From NCBI GenBank assembly GCA_027489105.1, contig JAIYAJ010000149.1:1-7157 (forward strand): a stretch of 7,157 bases of DNA, read 5' to 3'. This DNA is from Zymomonas sp. Its GTDB lineage: Bacteria > Pseudomonadota > Alphaproteobacteria > Sphingomonadales > Sphingomonadaceae. The translations under genes and the position numbers were made by a program. Positions 1 to 6,436 of this stretch are shown one piece after another. Position 1 is the first letter of the stretch. Every line of letters begins with the position of its first letter. The notes under the pieces were generated by a model. That model was not told where the DNA came from, did no database searches, and worked only from the letters and a program-made list of their open reading frames with translations.

Positions 1-1061
1 CGATCCAGCGCCAGTTGCTCCAGCTCGAAAGGCAGGGAGGCGGCCACTTCTTCGGAGAGCCGGCGCTGGCGATCGAGGATTTCCTCGGCATCGACGATCA
101 AGGGCGCGGCTATGTGAATATCCTTGCCGCCGACAAGCTGATGCAGAGCCCGAAGCTCTACGCGACCTTCCTTCTCTGGCTGCTGAGCGAGCTGTTCGAG
201 GTGCTGCCCGAGGTCGGCGACCCGGACAAGCCAAAGCTCGTCTTCTTCTTCGACGAGGCACATCTTCTGTTCGACGACGCCCCCAAGGCGCTGACCGACA
301 AGATCGAGCAGGTAGTGCGCCTGATCCGGTCGAAAGGCGTGGGGGTCTATTTCGTGACGCAGAACCCGATCGACATACCCGAAGATGTCGCAGGCCAGCT
401 CGGCAACCGCGTCCAGCACGCGCTGCGCGCCTTCACCCCGCGCGACCAGAAGGCGATTGCGGCGGCCGCCGAGACTTTCCGGATCAATCCCGGTCTCGAC
501 GTGGCGAGAGTCATCACCGAACTGAAGGTGGGCGAGGCGCTCGTCTCGGTCCTGCAGGAGGACGGAAGTCCGTCGATCGTGCAGCGGACCCTGATCGCGC
601 CGCCAGGTTCGCGGCTGGGGCCGGTCGATACTCGGGAACGAGCGCTGCTGCTGTCGACCTCTCCGGTCGCGGGCAAATATGACGAGGCGATCGACCGGGA
701 GTCGGCCGAGGAAATCCTGGCGGCGCGCACCGATGCCGCCGTGGCGGCAGCCGGCGCCGCAAAGGCGCAGGCCGAGGCAGACCGGGCCGCAGCCAATCAG
801 GCCAAGCTCGAAGCCCGGCAACGCGAAGCGGAGGCGCGGGACAATGCGCGCCGTCAGGCCGCCGCCGACCGGGAGGCGGCGAAACCGGGCGCTGTGGAGA
901 AAGCGCTGCAATCGGCCACCCGCGCGGCGGCGTCTTCGATCGGGCGGCAGATCGCCAATGAAGTGGGCCGCGCCGTCCTCGGCGGCGGGCGTCGACGGGC
1001 ATCGTCGGGCGGTATTGCCGGCCAGCTGGTGCGCGGCATTCTGGGCGGACTTTTCAAGTGA
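1..1061 (+). CDS. YjgR/DUF853 family HerA-FtsK-type ATPase, 3' part only
   Basis: This is the C-terminal part (352 codons seen) of a DUF853 ATPase, the family of E. coli YjgR. The reading frame is open to the left edge, with its first whole codon at base 3, so the gene is truncated by the window and the TTG at 15 is not its start. The Walker A region must lie outside. Visible signs are the family stretch [12 protein letters not shown] near the left end, a Walker B segment FFFDEAH (about 243-263) and a sensor-like FVTQNP (351-368). From about 696 to 900 there is an Ala/Glu/Arg-rich segment likely to form a coiled coil, followed by a Gly/Arg-rich tail ending in LGGLFK, as is usual for the family. 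The family is related to the HerA/FtsK motor ATPases, but its cellular role is not established. It is probably a cytosolic NTPase. Family assignment is firm; function is open. Confidence 0.93.
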   Translation, partial: IQRQLLQLERQGGGHFFGEPALAIEDFLGIDDQGRGYVNILAADKLMQSPKLYATFLLWLLSELFEVLPEVGDPDKPKLVFFFDEAHLLFDDAPKALTDKIEQVVRLIRSKGVGVYFVTQNPIDIPEDVAGQLGNRVQHALRAFTPRDQKAIAAAAETFRINPGLDVARVITELKVGEALVSVLQEDGSPSIVQRTLIAPPGSRLGPVDTRERALLLSTSPVAGKYDEAIDRESAEEILAARTDAAVAAAGAAKAQAEADRAAANQAKLEARQREAEARDNARRQAAADREAAKPGAVEKALQSATRAAASSIGRQIANEVGRAVLGGGRRRASSGGIAGQLVRGILGGLFK

Positions 1062-1064
1062 AGG

Positions 1065-1078
1065 CTCCGGCACCGGAG
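1065..1078 (+). terminator. short inverted repeat after the DUF853 gene, possible weak terminator
   Basis: A perfect palindrome CTCCGG-CA-CCGGAG begins three bases after the TGA stop of the DUF853 gene. It can fold as a five-pair stem with a four-base loop, extended by two G-T pairs at the base. No run of T follows, so it is at best a weak or Rho-assisted terminator, and it could be chance in GC-rich DNA. Confidence 0.3.
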
Positions 1079-1157
1079 TTGCGGACTGGATGTATCAGCG
1101 GTCAATTCTCCGTTGCGTTCCGAAGCGGAAGCGTGCGAACCGCCAGCAACGTGAACT

Positions 1158-1163
1158 GGGGGA
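1158..1163 (+). promoter_or_regulatory. ribosome binding site deciding a TTG start
   Basis: The purine run GGGGGA ends six bases before the TTG at 1170. An in-frame TGA at 1152-1154 rules out any start further upstream. The alternatives are this TTG and a GTG at 1182, which has no comparable purine run at suitable spacing, so TTG is preferred. Confidence 0.55.
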
Positions 1164-1169
1164 TCGGCT

Positions 1170-2159
1170 TTGGCGACGAAGGTGGAGGACGGCGACAAGC
1201 TTGGCGTCCTGTTCGGATCGGACAGTCAACATGGGAAGCTCTGGGCGGGTGAGGAGCGACACGGCGTGGTCGGCACGACCGACGTCCGCCTGCTGCAGTC
1301 GGGGGACCAGAATGATTTTGTCCGGCTCAACATTCCGGTCAACTTCCTCCGGTTGAAGACGCGCCCGTCGCTTGATCGGGTCGGCGTCGTTCTCAATCTG
1401 ATCACCGACGCGGATCTCAACCCCACGGTATTGGGACTCGCCGACCGTTTTCTGAAGGGGTTTCGGGGGCGCGTGCTCAACCGCCCCCAGGGGGTGATGG
1501 AGAGTCAGCGGGACCGGGTCGCGGCGCGCATGGCCGATGTCGAAGGGCTGATCGTTCCGCCCGTGGCCAAGTTCAAGGGGCGCCCCACTCTGGCGATTGC
1601 AGCAATCGAGAAGGTCGGCCTCGGATTTCCAGCGATTCTGCGGATCGCCGGGCACCATGACGGGCGGGTCGACGGGGTGTGCGCGGATGTCGATGCCGTG
1701 TTGCGGCAGATCGATCCGAAGCAGACCTATTATCTCACCCAGTTCTTCGACCTGCGCCAGCCGACCGGCCTCTATCGCAAGTTCCGCGTCTTCTATTTCG
1801 GTGACCGCGCGGTCGTCCGGCACCGGCTGGTGTCCGACAACTGGAATGTCCACGGGCCTGCCCGCGAAGCCGTCATGCCTGACTATCCCGACGAGATCGC
1901 AGAGGAAAAGCGTGTCGTCGAAGGTGGCCTCGCTGCGCTGCCGGAGCAGGTTCAGCGCATATTGGGCGATATCAGGCGGCGGATGCCGCTGGATTTCTTC
2001 GGAATCGATTTCGACATCATGCCCGACGGTCGGGTCATCCTGTTCGAGGCCAACGCGACCATGATGTTCTTCCCTGTGTCGACGGATCCGCGTTTCGCTT
2101 ACGGGCATAGCGCCCGAGAACAGGCGACCGCGGCCTTCGATGCGATGATCGCAGGCTGA
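1170..2159 (+). CDS. stand-alone ATP-grasp domain protein, substrate unknown
   Basis: A 329-residue protein with an ATP-grasp fold, the group of enzymes that activate a carboxylate with ATP and join it to an amine or thiol. Residues about 69-125 resemble the domain preceding ATP-grasp (VVLNLITDADLN, then RDRVAARMADVEGLIVP). The ATP-grasp core follows: FPAILRIAGHHDG (153-165) with likely nucleotide-contacting R158, the hinge region QFFDLR (191-196), YRKFRVFYF (202-210), and the metal-binding block GIDFDIMPDGRVILFEANAT (278-297), where D280/D282, E293 and N295 are the expected Mg ligands. This pattern matches, from memory, the C-terminal part of alphaproteobacterial proteins annotated as tetratricopeptide repeat proteins, but here no TPR region is present. 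The TTG start is fixed by an upstream stop and a good ribosome binding site. It is followed after one base by a methyltransferase gene, so the two are likely co-transcribed and translationally coupled. The fold is confident; the substrate cannot be read from the sequence. Confidence 0.88.
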   Translation: MATKVEDGDKLGVLFGSDSQHGKLWAGEERHGVVGTTDVRLLQSGDQNDFVRLNIPVNFLRLKTRPSLDRVGVVLNLITDADLNPTVLGLADRFLKGFRGRVLNRPQGVMESQRDRVAARMADVEGLIVPPVAKFKGRPTLAIAAIEKVGLGFPAILRIAGHHDGRVDGVCADVDAVLRQIDPKQTYYLTQFFDLRQPTGLYRKFRVFYFGDRAVVRHRLVSDNWNVHGPAREAVMPDYPDEIAEEKRVVEGGLAALPEQVQRILGDIRRRMPLDFFGIDFDIMPDGRVILFEANATMMFFPVSTDPRFAYGHSAREQATAAFDAMIAG

Positions 2160-2160
2160 C

Positions 2161-2907
2161 ATGCTCGACAGCTATGCCGACATCTTCGCCCGCCGCGCCG
2201 ATCGCTATTATCGCGCGATGGACATGTTTCCGAAGGCCCGGGACGCCGAGTTTGCGGCGGTCGCCGATTGTCTGGATCCCGATTGCGCCGTTGTGTTCGA
2301 CATGCCGTCGGGAAGCGGCTGGCTGCGCGGCTATATCGCGGACCATATCCGCTATGTCGCGGTCGAACCCGCCGAATATTTCCAGCAGCGCTGCCCGTCC
2401 GACGACCGGTCGAGCAGTTTTCTCGCGCCTGTGGAAGCGGTGCCGGCACCCGATGGCGCAGCCGGCGCGATCATCTCGCTCGCCGGACTGCACCACGCGC
2501 CCGATATCGCAGTGATCTTCGCCGAAATGTATCGGTTGCTGACACCCGGCGGCCAGCTCGTGATTGCCGATGTCGGTCTCGGGAGCAGTGCCGATCATTT
2601 CCTCAATGTCTACGTGCATGCGAACAACAGCATGGGGCATGAGGGGCGGTTCCTGGATAAGGAAACGGCCAGGCTGCTGGTATCGGCGGGTTTCGAGATC
2701 GTCGAGGACCGGCAGGTCGGGACTCCATGGGTCTTCGGCGACCGGATCAGCGCGGGGCTGTATTGCCGCGACATGTTCGGCATCGACGGGCAATCGGCCG
2801 AGCAGGTTGCGGACGCCCTGGCCGAGACCGTCGGCCTGACCGAAGAGGGCGGCGTCCATATCGTGCGGTGGAGCCTGCGTCGGATCATCTGCCGCAAGAC
2901 TGCATGA
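2161..2907 (+). CDS. class I SAM-dependent methyltransferase
   Basis: A 248-residue cytosolic protein of the Methyltransf_11-like class I fold. Motif I, which binds S-adenosylmethionine, is VFDMPSGSGWL (45-55). It is a variant in which Pro49 and Ser50 replace the usual glycine-rich start of the D/E-x-G-x-G-x-G loop. The acidic residue at the end of strand 2, which holds the ribose, is probably E69 in VAVEP. The motif IV-like segment is AIISLAGLHHAPD (103-115), and RLLTPGGQLVIADV (125-138) is the classic strand-5 block. Residues about 160-248 look like a variable, substrate-recognition region. The ATG lies one base after the TGA of the ATP-grasp gene, with only a weak purine stretch (CAGG, 2152-2155), which favours translational coupling. 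The substrate is unknown; small molecule or peptide is possible given the partner. Nothing suggests an rRNA or a DNA methylase. Confidence 0.88.
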   Translation: MLDSYADIFARRADRYYRAMDMFPKARDAEFAAVADCLDPDCAVVFDMPSGSGWLRGYIADHIRYVAVEPAEYFQQRCPSDDRSSSFLAPVEAVPAPDGAAGAIISLAGLHHAPDIAVIFAEMYRLLTPGGQLVIADVGLGSSADHFLNVYVHANNSMGHEGRFLDKETARLLVSAGFEIVEDRQVGTPWVFGDRISAGLYCRDMFGIDGQSAEQVADALAETVGLTEEGGVHIVRWSLRRIICRKTA

Positions 2908-2925
2908 TTTCAGCGCGAAGCTGCG

Positions 2926-4554
2926 TCAGCGCCCCTGGTTGCGCCAGCGGCCGATCACCTGTTCGACCAGGGCATCCTCGTTTCCGCCGCGCTTCCACAG
3001 GTCCGAGAAGAGCGGATCGTGCGATGCGGGGCGGAGTTCGGGGGCGAGATCGTCGAATGCCACACGGATCGGGATCGGGACGCCTTCGCCGCAGATGATC
3101 GCTTCGCGGTTGCGCAGTGCGGGAATGGTGTCGAGAAAGCCGCGCGCGCCTTCCGGCATAGCCGCGCGCACGAAGGCCTGATCGCGTTCGTTGTTGAGGC
3201 GCATCGCGATGATCGTGCCGCATTGCGAGAGTACCCCTTCGGCTAGGTCGGAGGGACGCTGCGTCACCAGCCCCAGTGCCACGCCATATTTGCGGCCTTC
3301 CTTCGCGATCCGTTCGAGGATGCGGCGCACCGGCCCGCTGCTCTGCTGCCCGTCGGAGGGCACGTAACGGTGAGCCTCCTCGCAGACGAGGAGGATCGGG
3401 TGCTCGGCGCTGTTGCGCGCCCAGATCGCATAGTCGAACACGCAGCGCGCGAGCACCGAGACCACCACCGAGGTGATTTCGGACGGGACGCCCGAGACGT
3501 CGATGACCGAGATCGGCCGGCCCTCTCCGGGCAGACGGAAGATTCGCTTGATGAAGCTCTTCATGCTGTCGCCCACCAGCATGCCGGAGAACATGAAATG
3601 ATAGCGCGGGTCGGAGCGGATCTCGTCGATCTTGTGCTTCAGGCGCAGATAGGGCGCGTTGCTCGATGCCTTCTCCAGCTTGCCCATCTCGGTCTGGATG
3701 ATCGTCGTCAAATCCGAGAGCACATAGGGAATCGGGCTGTCGACGGTGATCCGGCTGACGCCCTCGGCCGCGCGGTTGCGCTGGCGCGCGGCGAGCAGGC
3801 ACTTGGCCAATATGTCGGCATCCATCTGCCGTTCGGCACCGCTGGTCGTCAGGAGCACCTCGCAATGCTCCTCGAAATTCATCAGCCAATAGGGCATCGC
3901 CAGATTGGCGACACCATAGGCCGCGCCGACGCTGTCGAACGCTGCTGCATATTCGCCGTGGGGGTCGATCATCACGACATGGCCATGCGGTGCCATGTCG
4001 CAGATGCGATGCAGGATAAGGGCGGTGGCGGTCGACTTGCCGGTACCGGTCGACCCGAGAAGCGCGAAATGCTTGGACAGCATGGCGTCGACATGCAGCG
4101 CGGCGCGGGTGCTCCTGGTCGGGTGCACCGTTCCGACCTCTATGTTCGGGACGTCGCGCGCTGCGAAGATGGCGTCCATGTCGGGCGTGGCGACACCCGT
4201 CACCGTCGTTCCGGGAAGCGGGAAGCGCGTGACCCCGCGACGAAAGGCGGTCAGCCGGCCATTGGCATCGCGCTCCCCCTCGCCCAGAAAGGCGAGATGC
4301 GCGAGCACGCCATGCGCATCGTGGTCGAGGGCATGAACGGTCGCGATCACGCTGCGACCCGCAATGGTCATTGCCAGCATCGAGCCGATCTCGCCGGCCA
4401 TGGCCAGCGCGCTGTCGTGATGTTCGGCGAGCAGGTCGAGGCTTTGCCGGTCCAGACGAATTCGAGCCCCTCCGCCGGAGACGGCCTCGACCCTGCCGAG
4501 CCTGATGTCTCCGATCCCGCCGGCCGGCTGCAGGTCGCGCGTCATCTCGTTCAT
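2926..4554 (-). CDS. herA: HerA-type DNA-translocating ATPase (DUF87)
   Basis: A complete 542-residue ATPase of the HerA/FtsK superfamily, hexameric motors that move along double-stranded DNA. The N-terminal 100 or so residues fit the HAS-barrel region. Walker A is GSTGTGKS (167-174), followed by the conserved MIDPHGEY (195-202). Walker B is ILLVCEEAH (387-395) with E392/E393 as catalytic candidates. RIAKEGRKYGV (415-425) is a probable arginine-finger segment and LVTQRPS (429-435) a sensor. The length is normal for HerA. ATG at 4554 is the longest start, but its purine run (GGGA, 4569-4566) is eleven bases away. A second ATG at 4545 is possible and is favoured if the extended -10 element at 4561-4553 is real. 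In archaea HerA pairs with the nuclease NurA in DNA end resection; no NurA, SIR2 or other nuclease gene adjoins it here. Its role in this organism is therefore inferred only from the family. Confidence 0.93.
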   Translation of the reverse strand: MNEMTRDLQPAGGIGDIRLGRVEAVSGGGARIRLDRQSLDLLAEHHDSALAMAGEIGSMLAMTIAGRSVIATVHALDHDAHGVLAHLAFLGEGERDANGRLTAFRRGVTRFPLPGTTVTGVATPDMDAIFAARDVPNIEVGTVHPTRSTRAALHVDAMLSKHFALLGSTGTGKSTATALILHRICDMAPHGHVVMIDPHGEYAAAFDSVGAAYGVANLAMPYWLMNFEEHCEVLLTTSGAERQMDADILAKCLLAARQRNRAAEGVSRITVDSPIPYVLSDLTTIIQTEMGKLEKASSNAPYLRLKHKIDEIRSDPRYHFMFSGMLVGDSMKSFIKRIFRLPGEGRPISVIDVSGVPSEITSVVVSVLARCVFDYAIWARNSAEHPILLVCEEAHRYVPSDGQQSSGPVRRILERIAKEGRKYGVALGLVTQRPSDLAEGVLSQCGTIIAMRLNNERDQAFVRAAMPEGARGFLDTIPALRNREAIICGEGVPIPIRVAFDDLAPELRPASHDPLFSDLWKRGGNEDALVEQVIGRWRNQGR

Positions 4555-4561
4555 TATATCA
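4553..4561 (-). promoter_or_regulatory. perfect extended -10 element overlapping the herA start codon
   Basis: On the minus strand the bases TGATATAAT (4561 to 4553) match the extended -10 consensus TGnTATAAT exactly, and the last two bases are the A and T of the apparent herA ATG. No good -35 lies 16-18 bases upstream (CGGCCA there), which is tolerable for an extended -10. Transcription would begin near 4546, giving an almost leaderless message starting at the second ATG (4545). Such an AT-rich match is uncommon in DNA this GC-rich, but no experiment supports it. Confidence 0.4.
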
Positions 4562-4595
4562 AGCGTCCCGATCCATGGCCGGGGGTCTAGCGGCG

Positions 4596-4614
4596 GGCGG
4601 TTAACAAAGCCGCC
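4596..4614 (-). terminator. weak hairpin downstream of the TIGR02186 gene
   Basis: An inverted repeat (GGCGG and CCGCC arms, nine-base loop) lies 18 bases beyond the stop of the minus-strand gene ending at 4633 and before herA. No T-run follows, so it may terminate only weakly, or be chance. If it does not terminate, herA could be read through from the permease operon. Confidence 0.25.
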
Positions 4615-4632
4615 ACGTCGCGCAGGATCTTG

Positions 4633-5391
4633 CTATTCGCGCAGGCGACGGAAAGCCACGCTTGCAGCCCAGCCGAGCGCGAGCGAGAGAAGGACGGCGG
4701 TCAGGCCGTAGACTATGCCGTGACGTTCCGCAGCGCGGGCTACGAAGGCTTCCATCCCCGACTTGTGGATCTCGATCTCGCGGGTCGCGGCAGCAACCAC
4801 GCGGCCGCGCTCGATCAGGAAGGTCTCGGCGGTGTAGCGCCCGACCGGCACGCGTGCCGGGATGGCGATGCGTGCCCGATAGAGCACGCCTTCGCTGATC
4901 TCGACGCCCCGGTCGGTCTCGGAATAATAGCCGCCGCGCCGCTTGAGCTCGATCAGCCCCTCCTCGAAGCGCTGATCCTCGGCAAGGTTGCCGGAGCTGG
5001 CGGGGGACAGCTGCAGATTGTCGATGCCCAACTCGTAGATGACCGCCGTGCGCTGGTCGACGAGCTGCGCGATCGGGCGCGAGGAGGCGAGCGCGTAGAA
5101 GGACGGCACCGAGCGGAAGTCGCTGCTGTCGGCGTTGATCCACATGCCCGCGATCTTGCGCTTCTCGCGCACCAGCACGGGCTCGGAAGGGCCCTTCACC
5201 ACCACGGCGATCTGGGCGTCGTCGCTGGGCGTTCGTCCGCCCGGATAAAGGATCGCCCCGAACAGCAGCAGTTCGGCACCGGTGAAGCTGTAGATGATCT
5301 CGATCTTGCGTTGCGATACGTCGGGGACGAGCTTGGGGCTCGATGCCGCGATCAGCGCCGGGGCGAGGCACGCGAGCAGAAGCGGCCTCAT
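4633..5391 (-). CDS. TIGR02186 / Alph_Pro_TM family membrane-anchored periplasmic protein
   Basis: A 252-residue protein matching the alphaproteobacterial family TIGR02186 (Alph_Pro_TM), whose function is unknown. It has a short hydrophobic N-terminal signal (about 1-17, MRPLLLACLAPALIAAS), then a long soluble region rich in beta-strand patterns (about 20-215). That region contains KIEIIYSFTGAELLLFGAI (29-47), MWINADSSDFRSVPSFYA (83-100) and a late VPVGRYTAETFLIERG stretch (181-196). One membrane helix follows (about 226-246) and a short basic tail, FRRLRE. This predicts a large periplasmic domain with the C-terminus in the cytosol. The frame stays open upstream to 5883, but ATG 5391 is chosen because it gives the signal peptide, and the longer form merely reads through the permease gene in another frame. 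Its ATG overlaps the permease TGA (ATGA), and no clear ribosome binding site is seen, so it is probably made by translational coupling as a partner of the permease. Confidence 0.9.
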   Translation of the reverse strand: MRPLLLACLAPALIAASSPKLVPDVSQRKIEIIYSFTGAELLLFGAILYPGGRTPSDDAQIAVVVKGPSEPVLVREKRKIAGMWINADSSDFRSVPSFYALASSRPIAQLVDQRTAVIYELGIDNLQLSPASSGNLAEDQRFEEGLIELKRRGGYYSETDRGVEISEGVLYRARIAIPARVPVGRYTAETFLIERGRVVAAATREIEIHKSGMEAFVARAAERHGIVYGLTAVLLSLALGWAASVAFRRLRE

Positions 5392-6302
5392 AGCGGCTGC
5401 ACCGTGAAGATTTCGGGCGGCCGCCAGGTCAGGCCCAGCAACATGCGGATCGCGACGACGAGGACGATGAAGGCGAGCGCGAGGCGCAGATATTCCGGCT
5501 TCATCCTGAGCGCCATGCGCGTGCCGACCTGCGCGCCGGTCACGCTGCCGACGAGCAGCAGGGCGGTCAGCACCAGATCGACCGCGCGGGTGGTGAGGGC
5601 GTGAACCATCGTCGTCGCCGCCGTCACGAACAGGATCTGGAACAGCGAGGTGCCGACGACCACCCGCGCGGACATGCCGAGGATATAGATCATCGCCGGC
5701 ACGAGAATGAAGCCGCCGCCGACGCCCATCAGCACGGTCATGACACCGGTCGCGAGACCGAGCAGGAACGGGGCCAGCGGCGAGATGTAGAGGCCCGACC
5801 GGTAGAAGCGCCAGCGAAACGGCATCATCGCGATCAGCGGATGGTGGCGCCGGCCGCTCGCCGGCGGCGCGACTCCGCGCCATTGCGCATGCAAGGAGCC
5901 GATCGCATCCTTGGCCATCACGATGCCGATGCTGCCCAGCATCAGCACATACATGACGTTCACGACCGTATCGATCTGGCCGATGTCCTGCAGCAAACGA
6001 AACAGGAAGCCGCCCAGCAGCGAGCCGATCGCGCCACCCGCGACCAGCACGCCCCCCATCTGATAATCAACGCCGCCACGCGTGCCATGGGCAAGCACCC
6101 CCGATACGCTGGCGCCGGTGATCTGAGGTGCGGAGGAGGCGACGGCTACGGCGGGGGGGATGCCGTAGAAGATCATCAGCGGCGTTGTCAGGAACCCGCC
6201 GCCGACACCGAACATGCCCGACAATATGCCGACCAGGCCGCCCAGGCCGATAATCACCAGGATGTTCACCGACAGTCCGGCAATGGGCAGGTACAAATCC
6301 AT
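5388..6302 (-). CDS. TauE/SafE (TSUP) family inner-membrane permease
   Basis: A 304-residue polytopic protein of the sulfite exporter TauE/SafE family, which moves sulfite, sulfoacetate or other organic anions. The internal duplication typical of the family is visible: FGVGGGFLTTPLMIFYGIP (31-49) in the first half and MGVGGGFILVPAMIYILGM (192-210) in the second, each a glycine-rich re-entrant-like motif. Hydrophobic segments lie at about 11-30, 38-58, 82-103, 112-131, 175-195, 197-212, 217-237, 244-262 and 271-290. A polar loop of about 40 residues (132-172) joins the halves. ATG 6302 (MDLYLPIAGLSVN) is chosen because it matches the usual family N-terminus. The frame is open upstream, and an ATG at 6353 would add 17 residues that are not membrane-like. 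No strong ribosome binding site is seen at either. The gene is first in an operon with the overlapping TIGR02186 gene. The substrate cannot be read from the sequence. Confidence 0.93.
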   Translation of the reverse strand: MDLYLPIAGLSVNILVIIGLGGLVGILSGMFGVGGGFLTTPLMIFYGIPPAVAVASSAPQITGASVSGVLAHGTRGGVDYQMGGVLVAGGAIGSLLGGFLFRLLQDIGQIDTVVNVMYVLMLGSIGIVMAKDAIGSLHAQWRGVAPPASGRRHHPLIAMMPFRWRFYRSGLYISPLAPFLLGLATGVMTVLMGVGGGFILVPAMIYILGMSARVVVGTSLFQILFVTAATTMVHALTTRAVDLVLTALLLVGSVTGAQVGTRMALRMKPEYLRLALAFIVLVVAIRMLLGLTWRPPEIFTVQPL

Positions 6303-6436
6303 GGCTGCAGGGCTAGAGCATTTTCGCCGCTCGGGGAAAGGCCCAAGCGCCATAGAATGTCGGTTTCGGTGGGTGATCCGATCGTTGCAAAGACCAGCCC
6401 CTTGCCCATCGCGCCGGTGCAGGGCTATGCAAGGCC
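6303..6436. promoter_or_regulatory. divergent promoter region between the permease operon and pdeM
   Basis: These 134 bases separate two genes pointing apart and must hold both promoters if neither is read from further away. On the plus strand TAGAAT (6353-6358) is one mismatch from the -10 consensus, but no matching -35 is present. On the minus strand I see no convincing pair. I therefore call only the region, by its position, and not exact elements. Confidence 0.45.

Noticed and set aside
1062..1169. Possible small precursor-peptide gene just before the ATP-grasp gene (for example from the ATG at 1091).
   Set aside because: That frame is open at both ends through neighbouring genes, has no ribosome binding site and shows no leader or core pattern. 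It is only a frame shadow.
1095..2162. A 355-codon open frame on the minus strand opposite the ATP-grasp gene.
   Set aside because: It mirrors a well-supported gene in GC-rich DNA where antisense frames stay open by chance, and its translation shows no recognisable domain.
3370..4590. A 406-codon open frame on the plus strand opposite herA.
   Set aside because: herA carries all ATPase motifs in its own frame. This frame is rich in Arg, Asp and His with no domain pattern, typical of an antisense shadow.
5392..5883. Upstream extension of the TIGR02186 reading frame.
   Set aside because: It overlaps the permease gene in another frame and has no family character. ATG 5391 gives a signal peptide and an ATGA overlap.
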